Below, piece after piece: positions 11,855-23,556 of a DNA stretch of 64,000 bases. Origin of the DNA: Tilletiaria anomala UBC 951 (taxonomy: Eukaryota; Basidiomycota; Exobasidiomycetes; Georgefischeriales; Tilletiariaceae); the NCBI RefSeq assembly GCF_000711695.1, contig NW_013546954.1, forward strand, positions 1 to 64,000, written 5' to 3'. A program made the position numbers and the translations under genes. Position 1 is the stretch's first letter. Each line of letters begins with the position of its first letter. The notes under the pieces were generated by a model, which was not told where the DNA came from, made no database searches, and saw only the letters and a list, made by a program, of their open reading frames with translations.

Positions 11855-12750
11855 TCATAACTCGGCGTCATCGTCCTCAAGGTCAATCTCTTCCTCTGGG
11901 TAGTCTCCCACCTTGACCTTGTCTGGTCTGGCAAAGCCACCGTACTTTAGCCTGCAACTGAAATAACGCTTGCCGGCAACACTTCCATCGTTTTTCCCTA
12001 CCGGTTCATCATATTCGACTCCGATCCATTTGCCGCCGGCCGCCGCCGCACCGGGCCCTGCGCCAAACTCTGTCTCACCGATAAAGCGTACTGTCCCGCG
12101 TTTGCCAGCACCGGACGCCACGGTGTCGACTTCGCACCGTGCGCCTAGCTTGAAATCTGGAGGAAGCGGCTCGCAGTACTTGGCTGCGTTGGAAGAGGCT
12201 GATGAAGCATCATTGGATGGATGTGAAGGGTCGAAACGGCCCATCTTGTTGCGTTGTTTGTACGCGAGCACGGTGTCCCGCCGCTGGGCGTATGCTTCTT
12301 CGCTCAGCTCGAACTTTTCCACCTGACTGTCATCGAGGAATTGATTTGCTAACGGGGCCGGTCGCGTATCTTGCACCTGTGTATTTGAGAGTGCATTTCG
12401 TTGTCGTGTTTATTGGCGGTGAAGGGAACGGGATAGCTGTAGCATGAGTCATGATGCTGAGCATGGTTGACTAAACACGCATAAACACCTACCTTGATGC
12501 TCATACCCTCCCGCACCCCGTAGTCCTCGAGGCTCTTGTCGTCGCCCTGCAGCTGAGCGATGAGTACTGCCCTCACGTCCGGGTCATCTGTACGGGCCGA
12601 ATGGAGCGAAAGAACTTGGTCCATAGGAGGTACACCTGTGATGCGTTCCAGTTGCCCTTTGAGCTGGTGGAGTGGTACCGTCGAGGGTAATCGACGCTCG
12701 GAGGAGATGGCCGACCCCGGCGAGTGGATGAAGAGGTTAATCGTCGCCAT
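11855..12750 (-). CDS. ALF1: tubulin-folding cofactor B (Alf1/TBCB)
   Basis: Two exons, 12750-12493 and 12376-11855, joined in phase 0 across a 116-nt intron (GTAGGT...ACACAG), give 259 residues. Cofactor B binds alpha-tubulin on its folding path and, with cofactor E, helps form or recycle the alpha/beta dimer in the cytosol. Residues 1-86 are a ubiquitin-like domain ([13 protein letters not shown]...). The C-terminal CAP-Gly domain shows [32 protein letters not shown] and KRYFSC. The acidic tail [12 protein letters not shown] recalls the EEY/DE-type ends of this family. ATG 12750 was chosen because the frame upstream has only a GTG. The stop lies 39 bp from the stop of the convergent ABC transporter, so the two 3' UTRs must overlap. 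Confidence 0.93.
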
Positions 12751-13662
12751 GATCGCGCCGCTTCGGGCCTGCACTGTCTAGCTGTTGCTATGCTGACGCA
12801 ACGGATACTGGAAGGTGGGATGGCTTCGTCTTGTTCGGACCTCTTTGAGCAGTGCAGCTGTACAGTCAGAAGGCTCACCAGCTTGGCGAATTGATTGATC
12901 ATAGCTCGCTGATATTTTGGCGAGCGGTGCGCTTTGTTCTCCGTGATTGTGCCACAGTGCAGTCCACATTCGTGGAAGAAATAATCTCATGCAAAAGACA
13001 CCACAATTGATGCTTGATGCTCCTTGGCTGCTCGCCACCATCTTTCGACCTTCTTGGAGCTGTCTCGATTGAAGAAGATTGACGAGCCCATCCGTCCTCC
13101 GACCATCACAACATTCCCTGCGCGGAGCCACGAACAGCTCCCCCTGTCACGGCCACTCACGTACGGGTTCCCAACGTGATCCTTCTGCGGTTCGCTTCAC
13201 TTCTGCTTCTGCCAACCCACAACCGCGACGAGCACCGATTTGCACCCCCGGTGTCTCCACCGACCACAGACTTGGATCCTTTCCACGCAACTCAAATCGG
13301 CTACGGTTCTTCTTCTGCATCGAGGCTGGCTTCTCAGCTTTCTGCTATCGATTCTTCGGCCGACTTTTCTGCAGCGTCCAGGAGCACGGATCTGCTCAGC
13401 ATTTGTCACTTTCGCAACCACTTCACAACAGCCTCGAGTCACTCAACAGACGACACATCGTCCCTCACGTTGCATCAATCGTGCACAGAACAAGCTTGGC
13501 CCTGTTGCAACTTGATCTCTGTTTCATCGATCGCTTGCTCCATACTGGCTGAAAGCGTGCATTCGCAGCATCCGTGGGCGTACACAACCGCATTACGAAA
13601 ATCTAGCTGTACATCGACATTCTCGAACCTCAGCAAGGCAACGCGCAGTCACTTCATCCATC
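12751..13662. other. divergent intergenic region ALF1 / KH-domain gene
   Basis: About 0.9 kb. The right half (13080-13660) is C/T-rich and reads as a long 5' leader for the KH gene. The open frames there (13079-13673) are low-complexity and have no family match that I recognise. Confidence 0.45.
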
Positions 13663-15501
13663 ATGTCTTCTGAAAAAGGTGGGCTTGGCTTAAGTGCACT
13701 TAAAAAGTCTTCAAAGGGGAACTTACATGTTAAAATCCCCGACTATGACCGGCTACCCAGGTGACAACTCTCAGCTTAGCACAGAACCACAGACCTGCTC
13801 CGACCCATCCACTGCACCGTCCGAATCCACAGTGCAAGGAATGAGCAGCACACCGGACACCTCCAGAGATGTCGGAAACGGCAGCCTCTCGCCGAAGAAT
13901 GCCAGCACACCACCCAGGTCAAGTAAGGATGATGCTGCTGCTGCAAACAACGGCAATCCACCATCTTCAGACCCAAATGCCTCGCTAAGCCTGCGCGCCC
14001 TGGTCAGCACCAAGGAGGCAGGAGTCATCATTGGCAAAGGTGGCAGCAATGTCGCGGAGCTGAGAGATAAGACGGGCGTCAAGGCAGGCGTTAGCAAGGT
14101 CGTTCCTGGAGTACATGATCGTGTGCTCAGCGTGAACGGTACGATTGAAGGTGTCGCAAAGGTGAGTCTCAGTGCATTTCATCCCGTTGCCGCAATGATT
14201 TACCTTCGCCCTTTCTTTCAAACCAGGCATATTCGCTCATCGCTCAGACCATCCTCGACAATCCGGTCAGCTCGGACCCTTCAACTTCAGCCGGCGCAGC
14301 TGCAGGATCCACCGCTATCCGACTGTTGATCTCGCATGCGCTCATGGGCACAGTCATCGGCAAAGCGGGTCTGACCATCAAGCACATTCAGGATGTCTCT
14401 GGTGCACGCATGGTGGCCTCAAAAGAGATGTTGCCGAGCTCGACTGAGCGAATCGTGGAGGTACAGGGCACACCGGCTGCGATCAAGACTGCTGTTGCGG
14501 AAATCTCCAAATGCTTGCTGGACGACTGGGAGCGAGGTCAGGGCACGGTGCTTTATCACCCTGAACAAGCAGAGGGCGCAGGTGTGCTTGCAGCTACTGG
14601 CGCTGGAGGACTGCAGCAGCAAGTCCCGTACGGCGCTCGCGGTGTGGGTCCGAGAAGGACTAGCGGGCCAGCATACCTTGCGCAAGGCATGGCCGGCCTT
14701 TCGCTCGCGCCTGGAGCGCCTTCCATGACAATGGGACGTGGTCCACGTGGAGGCGCTGGCGGAATGACTCATCCAGGCGGTCCTGTCCCTGCACCATTGC
14801 CCGGTATGGCTGCTCGAGCACCGCCAGTAGTCCCTCCAGCGCCAATCAGGAACGGTGCCGCGACTGCCGCAGTGCCTACCACAAGTGGTGGTGTCGACCT
14901 ACTCGCAAACCCGTCGACAGCGCCTTTCGCAGCGCACATTGCTTCTCTGCAGCATCAATCCGTTTTCGCTTCCACCGGCATTCCTGCTTGCTCTGCCACT
15001 CGCCCATCTGCAATCGCTGATGCTGCTGCGCAGGGCGCAGCTGTCGCGCCCGGCGGTGGCCTTGTCGCGGGCGGCATGACGGGCGCCGGACCAGCTACTG
15101 CTCCTGCCGTCGTGGACGCAGCGAACATGCGCACGCAAAATATTAGCATCCCGAGCGACATGGTCGGCTGCATCATCGGCAAAGGCGGTAGCAAGATCAC
15201 TGAGATCAGGAGGCTTAGCGGCAGCCGTATCAGCATCGCCAAGGTCGCGCATGATGAGACCGGAGAGAGGATGTTTACTATCCAGGGAACGCCTGAGTCG
15301 AATGAGAAAGCATTGTTTTTGCTGTACAACCAGGTGAGCAGCTACATGTGATCCATGCTCGTCCTCGCCATACAAGCGTGCTCACTATGTCTTTCTGTTT
15401 CCATTGCAATCGGTTTCTTCTACTTTCAAATGCAGCTTGAGACCGAGAAGGAACGGCGAACAGCGTCAGGCGCGACGATCGATACCGCCGGTGTTGCCTG
15501 A
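13663..15501 (+). CDS. triple-KH RNA-binding protein (Rnc1/Pbp2, PCBP-like)
   Basis: Four exons, 13663-13678, 13761-14161, 14227-15333 and 15436-15501 (introns 82, 65 and 102 nt), give 529 residues. Three KH domains each carry the GxxG RNA-binding loop: IIGKGGSNV near 94, VIGKAGLTI near 182 and IIGKGGSKI near 455. Between KH2 and KH3 lies a Gly/Ala/Pro-rich linker of about 240 residues. The arrangement (two KH close together, the third far away) matches the poly(C)-binding protein family, whose fungal members Rnc1 and Pbp2 bind and stabilise mRNAs. The 16-nt first exon (MSSEKG) is inferred from ATGTCTTCTGAAAAAG joined to a good acceptor; an alternative start is the unspliced ATG at 13727. The short last exon encodes LETEKERRTASGA and closes the KH3 helix. 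Confidence 0.88.
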
Positions 15502-16148
15502 TGCAGAAACATGCGCAATGTGCAACAGGCGGACAATTGGAATTACCACTCGCGTCACTGAAAGCGCAACGTTACCCATGCGACCCCGCCGATCATTCTT
15601 TCTTTGCGAATCTCCAACCTTCAAATTGACCAATGCTTACAAAGTCCTCACCCACATTAATGCCTCTCATGGCACCTGTGACACTTCTCTTTTTTTCTGG
15701 TTTCCGTGACTTCGTTTTGTTTCCTTTCTCTGTTGTCCTTCTTTTCGGAAGGTTGACGAGAAGTAACACGCAACCGCACGCAAGTATCTTCTACGATACG
15801 GTCGCCGCATCCTTGTAGCATTAGCGCATCAAGCAGAAGTAAACACGCTAGCAGTGAAACATACCAGACGATGAACCTGAAGGTGTTGAAATTGATAGGT
15901 GTTCAGTATCGAAGTTCTAAAGCCTGGAGAGACTAGTGGCTGCGGTGTTGGAAGTAGGGTTGGCTTGCCCTGTCGCGTCGCGTCGCGTTTGTCGCGTGTA
16001 TCCAACAGCCCAATAGGCAGCAGTCAGACCCCCATTGTTCTCCCCCTCATTATTTGCCATGATATATCGTGCCCCCTCTTCAAGCTCATTGACTCTTACC
16101 GGCTAGCAGTCCTCCGTACGGACCTCTGTGGCCACTATCTACTAAAAT
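15502..16148. other. intergenic: KH gene 3' flank and TOF1 promoter
   Basis: No gene seen. A GTCGC-repeat tract occurs at about 15972-15997 (TGTCGCGTCGCGTCGCG then TTTGTCGCGTG). It lies upstream of TOF1 and could be regulatory, but nothing in the sequence proves this. Confidence 0.4.
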
Positions 16149-19100
16149 ATGGAGGACAACGAGTATAGCTCACGCGACGAGCTCGATTTCGAGGCCGAGC
16201 AAGGCTATGTTGATTCGGAGGAGGAACGGCGCCAAACCCAGCAAAAGCAGCACCGTCTGAAACAACAGCAAGCCTTGCACGCCAAGTCGCGTTCAGTTGG
16301 GGCTTCCAGAGGAGCAGAATGGCTCAGTGACGCAGACGAGAACACCGATGAGGATGGCGCTCGTGGCGGGCACGGACGTGCTGGCCCTGGCGCGAAGCAG
16401 CACAGCGTCGCAGCCACTAATACCGGCCACGTCCGATCAGGCGGTCGTCTAGCGCTTCCGCAGCGGAGTCGTAGAGCTACTACTGTGCCACAGAACCGTT
16501 CCAAATCCATACACGACGACTATGAGCTCGATGGCTATGCCGGCTTCGGTCTTGAAGATGACGATGTCGACGATCTCGAGGAGTTACGCGACGAGGATGA
16601 AGTGGGGAGTGCCAACGAGGATGAAGATGGGCCGGCAAAGATGAATGATGAGGACCTCATGACGGAAATTAGAGGCCCTGTACTGGGCATTTGCTCAGCG
16701 CTCGGTGGGTACGAGGACGTCGAGGTGGAGGAAGGCATCTTCCAGGAGGTATATGTACCTGGTGATGACTGTCTAGGTGAGTCTACTCGAGCTCTTTCCC
16801 AGTCTGCTCGACTGCGTTTACTGATGAGTCTGGTTTCGCTCGCAAGGATGTCTGCGCGACCTGCGCAAACTGTGGCGCAGAGATGACGACGATCCTTCAC
16901 GCCGTGTTGCAAGAGTCTTCGCGCAGGTCAACGTGTTGCGCAATGACATTGTGCCCATTTTGCTCGCGACTGCTGGCAAAGGAGAGCGGGGTAACAAAAT
17001 TGCTCTTGCTTGTGGTGAGTTTTCGGCCTAGTAAATGTTTCAAGAGCGACTGTCCGTTGACTTGTCCATTCTTCGTGCAGCCGACCTGATGACATCTATG
17101 ACTTGGCCGATCGATATTGAGAACGAACTTCGCGTGTGCGTCGAGCGCGGTGAAGACAATTCCCACATTGCACGTCTTCCGCCTTTGGAGAAGGCTCAAG
17201 TCGGCTACAAGGCGTCGATTCTAAAGTTTTCGGAGCAAGATCCATCCAAATGCGCTCCAGGACAAACCCACGACGTTCTTGGTGTCATCGTTCGCGAGAT
17301 TCTGCTTCCCTCACTCTGCAAGCCGCGCCCGATGCGCTCGGAGCGTGACAATGGCACCATCTCAATGTGTCTGCACCTGTTTCGTAACCTCCTCGCGATC
17401 CGCGACCCGCCAGCGACGTCTGATTCGACGCCTGAAGCCATTACCAACTCACGCTTGCAAAGCCTGCTTATCGAGGGCATGGAGCGGGCAAATGTGCTCG
17501 AGATCTTGCTCATGCTCTGCAGCAGTGCTGAAGAGAGGAATGTTGAGGCGTGGAACGCGATTGCCATGGACTGTGTGTATCAGATCTATGTTGGCACCAA
17601 ACCGGGCGGCATCGCAGCTGTCGGCAGTGTTCAATCCAACAGCGTCGATCTTATTCTTAACGCAGTCGATGCGGATCTCAAAAAGGCAGCGGAAGAGCGA
17701 GCAGTCAAGATGGCAAAGGATGCAGCTGTCGCGAAGAGGAGTGCCATTCAATCATCGCTCACTGCATCTCTGAATGCAGAAGCCAACATTCGGCGAAAAC
17801 AGCAGATGCAGTCCGGAACAGCACGCCACACGCGTTTCGGAACGACTATTTCTTTTATCGACGATGAGGGGAAGAAGAGAGTCGCACGGAACACAGGTGC
17901 GCTCAGGAAGAATGTCAAACAGTTGACAGAGGAGGTGCGAAAGAAGGAGACACGTCGCAAGGCCCGTAGGAGGAAGGCAGTGCGTGAAGAGGGTGGCATC
18001 GTCGATAAGCCGCCTTGGACATCTGCAGCCGCACTACTGGTCAAAGAGTGGGCCGATCGTTTTGTCAAGCAGGGCTTTGAGCCACTGACCCGCGCTCTGT
18101 GGAAGGCCATTCGCTCTGAAGACGCCAAGATGGGTGATCTAGATCAGGCGAGGATCAAGATGATGCAGCTTGGGGCTTGGTTCCTCGAGTACTACCTCTC
18201 CCGCCGACAGCTCCATACCGAGGCTTACCAAAAGCGGCAGGATGATCCGAACTTCGGACTGCGGATGCGAGGGCGCGAGCCTGGACAAGCCGTGCAACTA
18301 CAAACACTGAAGTCCACTACCGAGAATGGGGTGGACAGCAGCGGCCGCAAGGGCAAGGCGCTTCTCACCGGACAGGATCTCGAGGACCCAGACACAGCTT
18401 GGCCATTCAGCCTCGTTTTCGAATGGAGCAAACCCTGGGCCATGCGCATGGTGCTCGTACGTACCGACGCAGCACACGAGGCGAAGGCATGGCTCGAATT
18501 CGTCACAGCCGTCGACCTCTGGACGATACTTTTCCGCTTGATCGATGCTTTGTCACGTTCCGAACTGCCTGATGACCAGGTCGTCGGCGAGGCAGCGCAA
18601 GAAAAACTCTTTTATGACAATTTCACGTTGGACTACTGCAGGGTCGTTATGGGCGCGTACAAAGCGCAGAGCTTCGCGACACTCCGTGCTATTGTCGACT
18701 TCACGTTCCACATGCCTCGCATGCTTGAACGGTACTGCGAGAACAAGGAGCACATATTTGTGAGAGCAAAGAAGCGCTTGTCCAAGAAGGCTCAGGATGG
18801 ACAGGAAGAAGATGTCGGCGATGACGCAGATGCGAATCGAACAGCTCAAGAGACGTACAAGGAGCGCTCATTCCAGTTCAAATCTTTCCAGCGCAAGCTT
18901 TGCACCAAGTCGGTCGCGGTGGCTTGCGTTCAGTACCTCCAACGCTGGAAAGAGTTCCTCGAACCGGATGAGCAAATGGCGAGAGTTGTCGGTGTCATGC
19001 ATCGACTCGCGATCAAGGCCGGCAGTCCGCAGATCTTCTTCCCCAAGGACCTGCGCCACACCTTGGAGGAGCTATCAAACCCGAATGTCATAGCCAAGCT

Positions 19101-21151
19101 AGAGGCAGCGGCGCCTGCAGCCAGCAATGACCTCAAGAAGATGCTTGCGTACATTCTTCGCAAGTGGTCCAAGCTACCGTCCGAGGAAAAGCATGCGTAT
19201 GAGAAGGGCAAGCGGCCGCCACGTCCACCCAAGGCTGAGGAACCGGGCCGTGAAGTCATGGTCAAGCCAGGCAAACCAATCGACCAGCAGATCGGGATCG
19301 CGATCGGCCGGTTGATGGAGATGGGGAAGACGAGCACAGTGATGTGGGTTAAAGGAAATTTGGAGATGGCGAGTGCGCAACGTAGACAGATCATGTTGCG
19401 GATGGATGGCGATGTTCTCGAAGGCGGCTGTGATCCCATGAGGGCTCGATCGCCTCAAAGCGACCTAGGTGCCAAGGACAACGGAGGGGCCATGCAGCGC
19501 AGAGCCGATCTGGAGGAAGGTGTGCCTTCGAACGCTGCATTACGCGACTTTGAGCCTTATGGTGAGTCGAGCTCTACGACTTGCCAACAGATGAATGGAG
19601 CACTGAAATCTGACTTTGACGCAGATCTGAGATATGACGATGATGACAAGCTGCGGGATGATGCGTCAAAACTACCGGAGCTCAAGATGCTCTGTCGTTT
19701 AGTTGGCCTTGAGGAAGAACATGGTGAGTCGCACAGGGCGATAGGGAGCTGAGGAAGATCGAATCAACTGATTAGACCTATGCATTTCTACATCGCCAGA
19801 CATTGAAGGGAAAGAATGGACCTGGACGGTCCCGGTCAGCGCCTGGCCCCTCTATCTGGACGCGGACATCAAGACAATGGACCACTACTTGGCCAATCCG
19901 TATGTACCAGACGAGGGCCAGACGTTAAAAGACTACATCAAGAAGGTGGCCAAGCCGAGAGCGTCAAGAGCTCCCGCCGAGTGGGAAGAAGACGTCGACG
20001 CCATCATCGCCGACTATTCTGTTAACTCAGGTGGAAGCTCTTCTGATAGCGACGCGTCTGCTGGAGCGCTCAACAAACGGCGGGAGAAGCTAGAGAACCT
20101 GCGGCGAAAGGCCAAGATTCCGAGCAAGCGATTAGATCCCAAGGCCAAGAAGGCACAAGCGCCTGTTTGGAGTCACAATGACTATATCGAGAACAGCGAC
20201 GAGGAGTTGGCAGCCATCAACAGAGCTCTTGGAGCAGCTGAGGAAGGCGACAGAGGGGCAGGCAGGCGCAGAGACCGGGCCTCGTCACGGGATGATATGC
20301 ACGACAGTGACGATGATGACCTACGCAAGAGACCATATAGCAGCCCTCCGACTAGCTCTCCACCTGCTGCGGCACCTTCGCGCACGGTAGCAACAAGGAA
20401 GACGCGGGCAAAGCAGCGCGTACGCCATTCTAGCAATAGAAACAGCGATTCTGACTCTGGCCAATCACGCCGTGCTGCGTTTCCGCGGCGCCCAGCAGCT
20501 AAGCGCGATGGTCTCTTCTTGGGAGGTAGCGATGAGGAAGACGAGGAGGAAGCGGACAAGCTGCTCTCACAGTCGCCAGTGCGGCGCGTCGCTCATCCCT
20601 CGCTATCACTCTCTCCAGAAATAGTGCGTCGCCCTTTCAAAGACCAGCTCTTCCTGGGCTCTTCGCAGGATCGCTCTCGCTCTCCCGCTCGCTCTGTCAC
20701 GTCTGAGATGGCGGAGATCCGCCGCAAAGCCGACGAGGAGCTCGAGGCTCTGCGTGTGCAGCTGCTCGCCGAATCGGACGATGAGGGGACACAAGCGGAC
20801 GAGATTTCGAACGCAGCTGCGCAGGAACACCGGCATTCGGGTGTGCCGCGTGCACGTAATACGTACGGCCGAGGTCGCGAGTTGTTTGAAGATGCGGAAG
20901 GCCAATCGCTGTTGTACAGGGAGAGGAGAGAGTCGCCGGCGCCCAGCCTCAAGAGGCCGTACGCCAGTGATGAAGACGATGAAGTTCAAGCTGCTCCAGC
21001 CGAGCTCTCTCCCTCGCAAACGGGTAGGCCTCGATTCTCCTCGCCATTCGTGTCGCGCTTCAAGCCGCTCACGAAGCGCAGGGCTGTCTTGTCAGATGAT
21101 GAAGATGGCGGAGACGAAGATGTGGACGAGCTGCTTTCTGATGTGGAATGA
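16149..21151 (+). CDS. TOF1: replication fork-protection protein Tof1/Swi1/Timeless
   Basis: Five exons, 16149-16776, 16847-17014, 17081-19561, 19625-19723 and 19800-21151 (introns 70, 66, 63 and 76 nt), give 1575 residues. The protein pairs with Csm3/Swi3 (Tipin) at the replisome to stabilise paused forks and support checkpoint signalling. The Timeless N-terminal domain is clear: MTEIRGPVLGICSALGGYED, LRDLRKLWRRDDDDPSRRVA, LRNDIVPILLATAGKG, TWPID. The Timeless C-terminal region includes YLDADIKTMDHYLANPYVPD. The N-terminal 150 and C-terminal 400 residues are acidic, Ser/Arg-rich and low complexity, which makes the protein longer than yeast Tof1 (1238). The 63-nt third intron is in frame with no stop, so retention would add 21 residues. 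It is convergent with RFC5 at 113 bp. Confidence 0.95.
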
Positions 21152-21264
21152 CGCCGTGTCTATGTATAAAGCGCAGGTGAAATCTCAAAGCCTTGACTGA
21201 AGGACATAAGCTTGAGTCATTGGATAGTGTTGCAAGAATGGAAAGTACAACTGCCGCTCGCATA

Positions 21265-22749
21265 TTAAAAGCCCATCACAAGCTGTTTCTGCATTGCCAT
21301 TACCTGCGCAACAAACGCCTCAAGGTGGAGAATGGCCTTGTTGCCCTGCCGGAGCCGGAGCTGGTAGAACGCGGCTTTGTCTATGATCTGTGGTTGGAGC
21401 GACGCGTCGACGCGCGTGACGAGGTGGTTCACGAGCGTCTTGAGGATGAGCGTTGAAGGGATTGCGTGCACGAGAAGCTCGTACAGCTTGCCGCGCACAG
21501 CCAGTAGCTGCTCTGGTGTCTGCTGCTTCAGGATCATCTCGGCTGTCTGGTGCGTGTACGTCTCCCAATCTGGCTTCGCGATGTCGAGCAGGCCGGAGAG
21601 GTCGAGGCTGGGCATGTCAAGGTGGTGCGAAGAATGTCAGCCGGTGAAAACGTCTCTATTTCTCGTCTGTCTCGTGCTTTTCTTCTTCTTTTGCTCACGA
21701 TTGCATCCGCAGTGCCTCGAGAATCAAGATGGCCTTCCTGAGATTCCCCTTTGCGTCCGCGTAGATGGCGCCAGCAACGTCGTCCGGCAGGTGGAACTTC
21801 TCCTTCTTGGCGACGAACCTGAGCACCGCCGCCATCTCGACTTGCGTCGGTGCCGCGACGCGCATGAGCAGGCAGCGCGAGCGGATCGGCGCGATGATTT
21901 TCGAGGTACTGTTTGCACAGAGAATCAGCCGTAAATTCGACATGTACTTCTCCATCGTGCGGCGCAAGGCGGATTGGGCATCGCGAGAAAGCGCATCGGC
22001 CTCGTTGATGATGACGACTTTGCTTGGGGAAGAAACCTCGTGAGCATGTAGATGAAACGAAGTGGGGCGAGAGTGCTCACCCTTGAACCTGTGCTTGGCT
22101 GCTTGGTCAACCTGCTGCGTCTGTGCGATTTCCTTGAGAATATCCTGGATGACTAATCGGTCATATCCGCCAGCGTCGCTGTCGAAGCCAAATCAAGCAG
22201 AACTGATCATCAGCACAATGATCGCCCGCTGAATGATCAATTGGCTTACCTTGGTGTCAGTTCAATGTGGTAATTTGAACTGACGATGTTGACGTCAATT
22301 TTCCGCTTGCTTGGGTTGAGGAATACGCGCTGGTCGATCTTGAGCTGCAAGCAGGGGACAGAGTCGACCCAGGAGGTGCAAGAGGTCAGTGAACGCGCCG
22401 CTAAGTCAATGAACGAATGCAAGCGGGAAAGTACCAACCTTTTGGGTGCCGGACCCGTACAGCTCCCGCAGCAAGCACATGATGCGCGTCTTCTTGCCTG
22501 CACCTGATGGCCCGTAGAAGAGCATGTGCGGAAAGTCTTCATGCGCGGCCTGCGGTAGGAAGGCATGAATGGTGGATCAGAAGAAAAGCGGAAAGCGGCG
22601 GGCTTCAGTGTAAGGTCTCTCCTTGTACGAGCAAAGGAAGCTGAGCACAGGAGCAAAAGACGCACGAGGGATGTTAGACGCTGGCTGAGCTGCTCGTGGT
22701 AGTGCAGCTCGGACATTTGCTTTGGTCTGTACTTGTCGACGAACAGCAT
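21265..22749 (-). CDS. RFC5: replication factor C subunit 5 (human RFC3 type)
   Basis: Six exons, 22749-22666, 22549-22439, 22344-22250, 22178-22081, 22017-21699 and 21607-21265 (introns 116, 94, 71, 63 and 91 nt), give 349 residues. This is an AAA+ subunit of the clamp loader that opens PCNA at primer ends, and also of the Rad17/Elg1/Ctf18 variant loaders. The start [10 protein letters not shown] is family-typical. Walker A is GPSGAGKKT (41-49), and Walker B is [11 protein letters not shown] with Asn for the first Asp, a known Rfc5/RFC3 variant that lowers ATPase activity. The SRC motif is in [10 protein letters not shown]. The C-terminal collar keeps [17 protein letters not shown] and [12 protein letters not shown]. 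Being beside TOF1 puts two replisome genes tail to tail, which may be chance. Confidence 0.95.
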
Positions 22750-23556
22750 CTTGGTCGACGAGCTTCAGCTTGTTCGATCGCGGGATATAAGCTGGTTTCT
22801 GTTGGCGCTCTCTTTGCTCCTTGTCCCGCTGCTAGTCGTAAGTGAACTATCGGTCCAATTTGGTATCGTCACACAGTGAATGCCGTAGCAAAAGCATGCG
22901 AATAGGCCCCCAACGATGCCCAAGCGACAGTGTGGATGACGCCTTATGCTGTTTGAAGATCGAGTGTTGAGCGCGTCGCGTACAGCGAAGATGGTGTGGT
23001 GCGCGCGCCGTGACTTTTCTCTCGGCCGAACGCCTCCGAGCCCTGCGGCCGCTGGTCGGCTTCCTCCTAAAGTTCAGCCTTGACTGGAGCAGATACGTGC
23101 AGACAACTCAACTGTCAATATATTATTGTGTCACGTGCTACCAACTGCCATTTTGACGTGGCGGGGGAGCAGTGGAGCACTGCGCCTGTGATCGGAAGCA
23201 TACACCTGCACCATGCGATCACCAAAAGCGAGGTTGGGCGGACGGCAGAAACACTGGCTCCTCGCCTCGCACACCTCGCGCTGCTCTGCTCAACCATCGC
23301 CCTTGGTAAATACTTGCAGCCTTGTTGCACGCATCGTCGCTGTCAGATTGGGCCAAGGCTACCTACATGCATGCATATGCACCAGCAACCATTTGCATGA
23401 CCCTCCAGCAAGAGAGCGAGCCCGTCCTCCAACGCACGACCTTTGGCAGCCTGCCCTCTGCCTTTTGCTTCCCCAGACGAAAGGCTCCTACACAAGCCCA
23501 CCCCCAACATATACACACACCACGCAAACACACACACACACACACCTCCCTCCGAC
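22750..23556. other. divergent intergenic region RFC5 / amino-acid transporter
   Basis: About 0.8 kb of shared upstream sequence. It contains an E-box-like CACGTG at 23132-23137 and ends in a C/A-rich leader with a CA tract. No coding frame is supported. Confidence 0.45.
23511..23545. repeat. interrupted (CA)n microsatellite
   Basis: A CA tract broken by a few bases around 23521-23528, with about nine uninterrupted units at 23528-23545. It lies immediately upstream of the transporter start ATG at 23557, inside the presumed 5' UTR. Confidence 0.8.
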
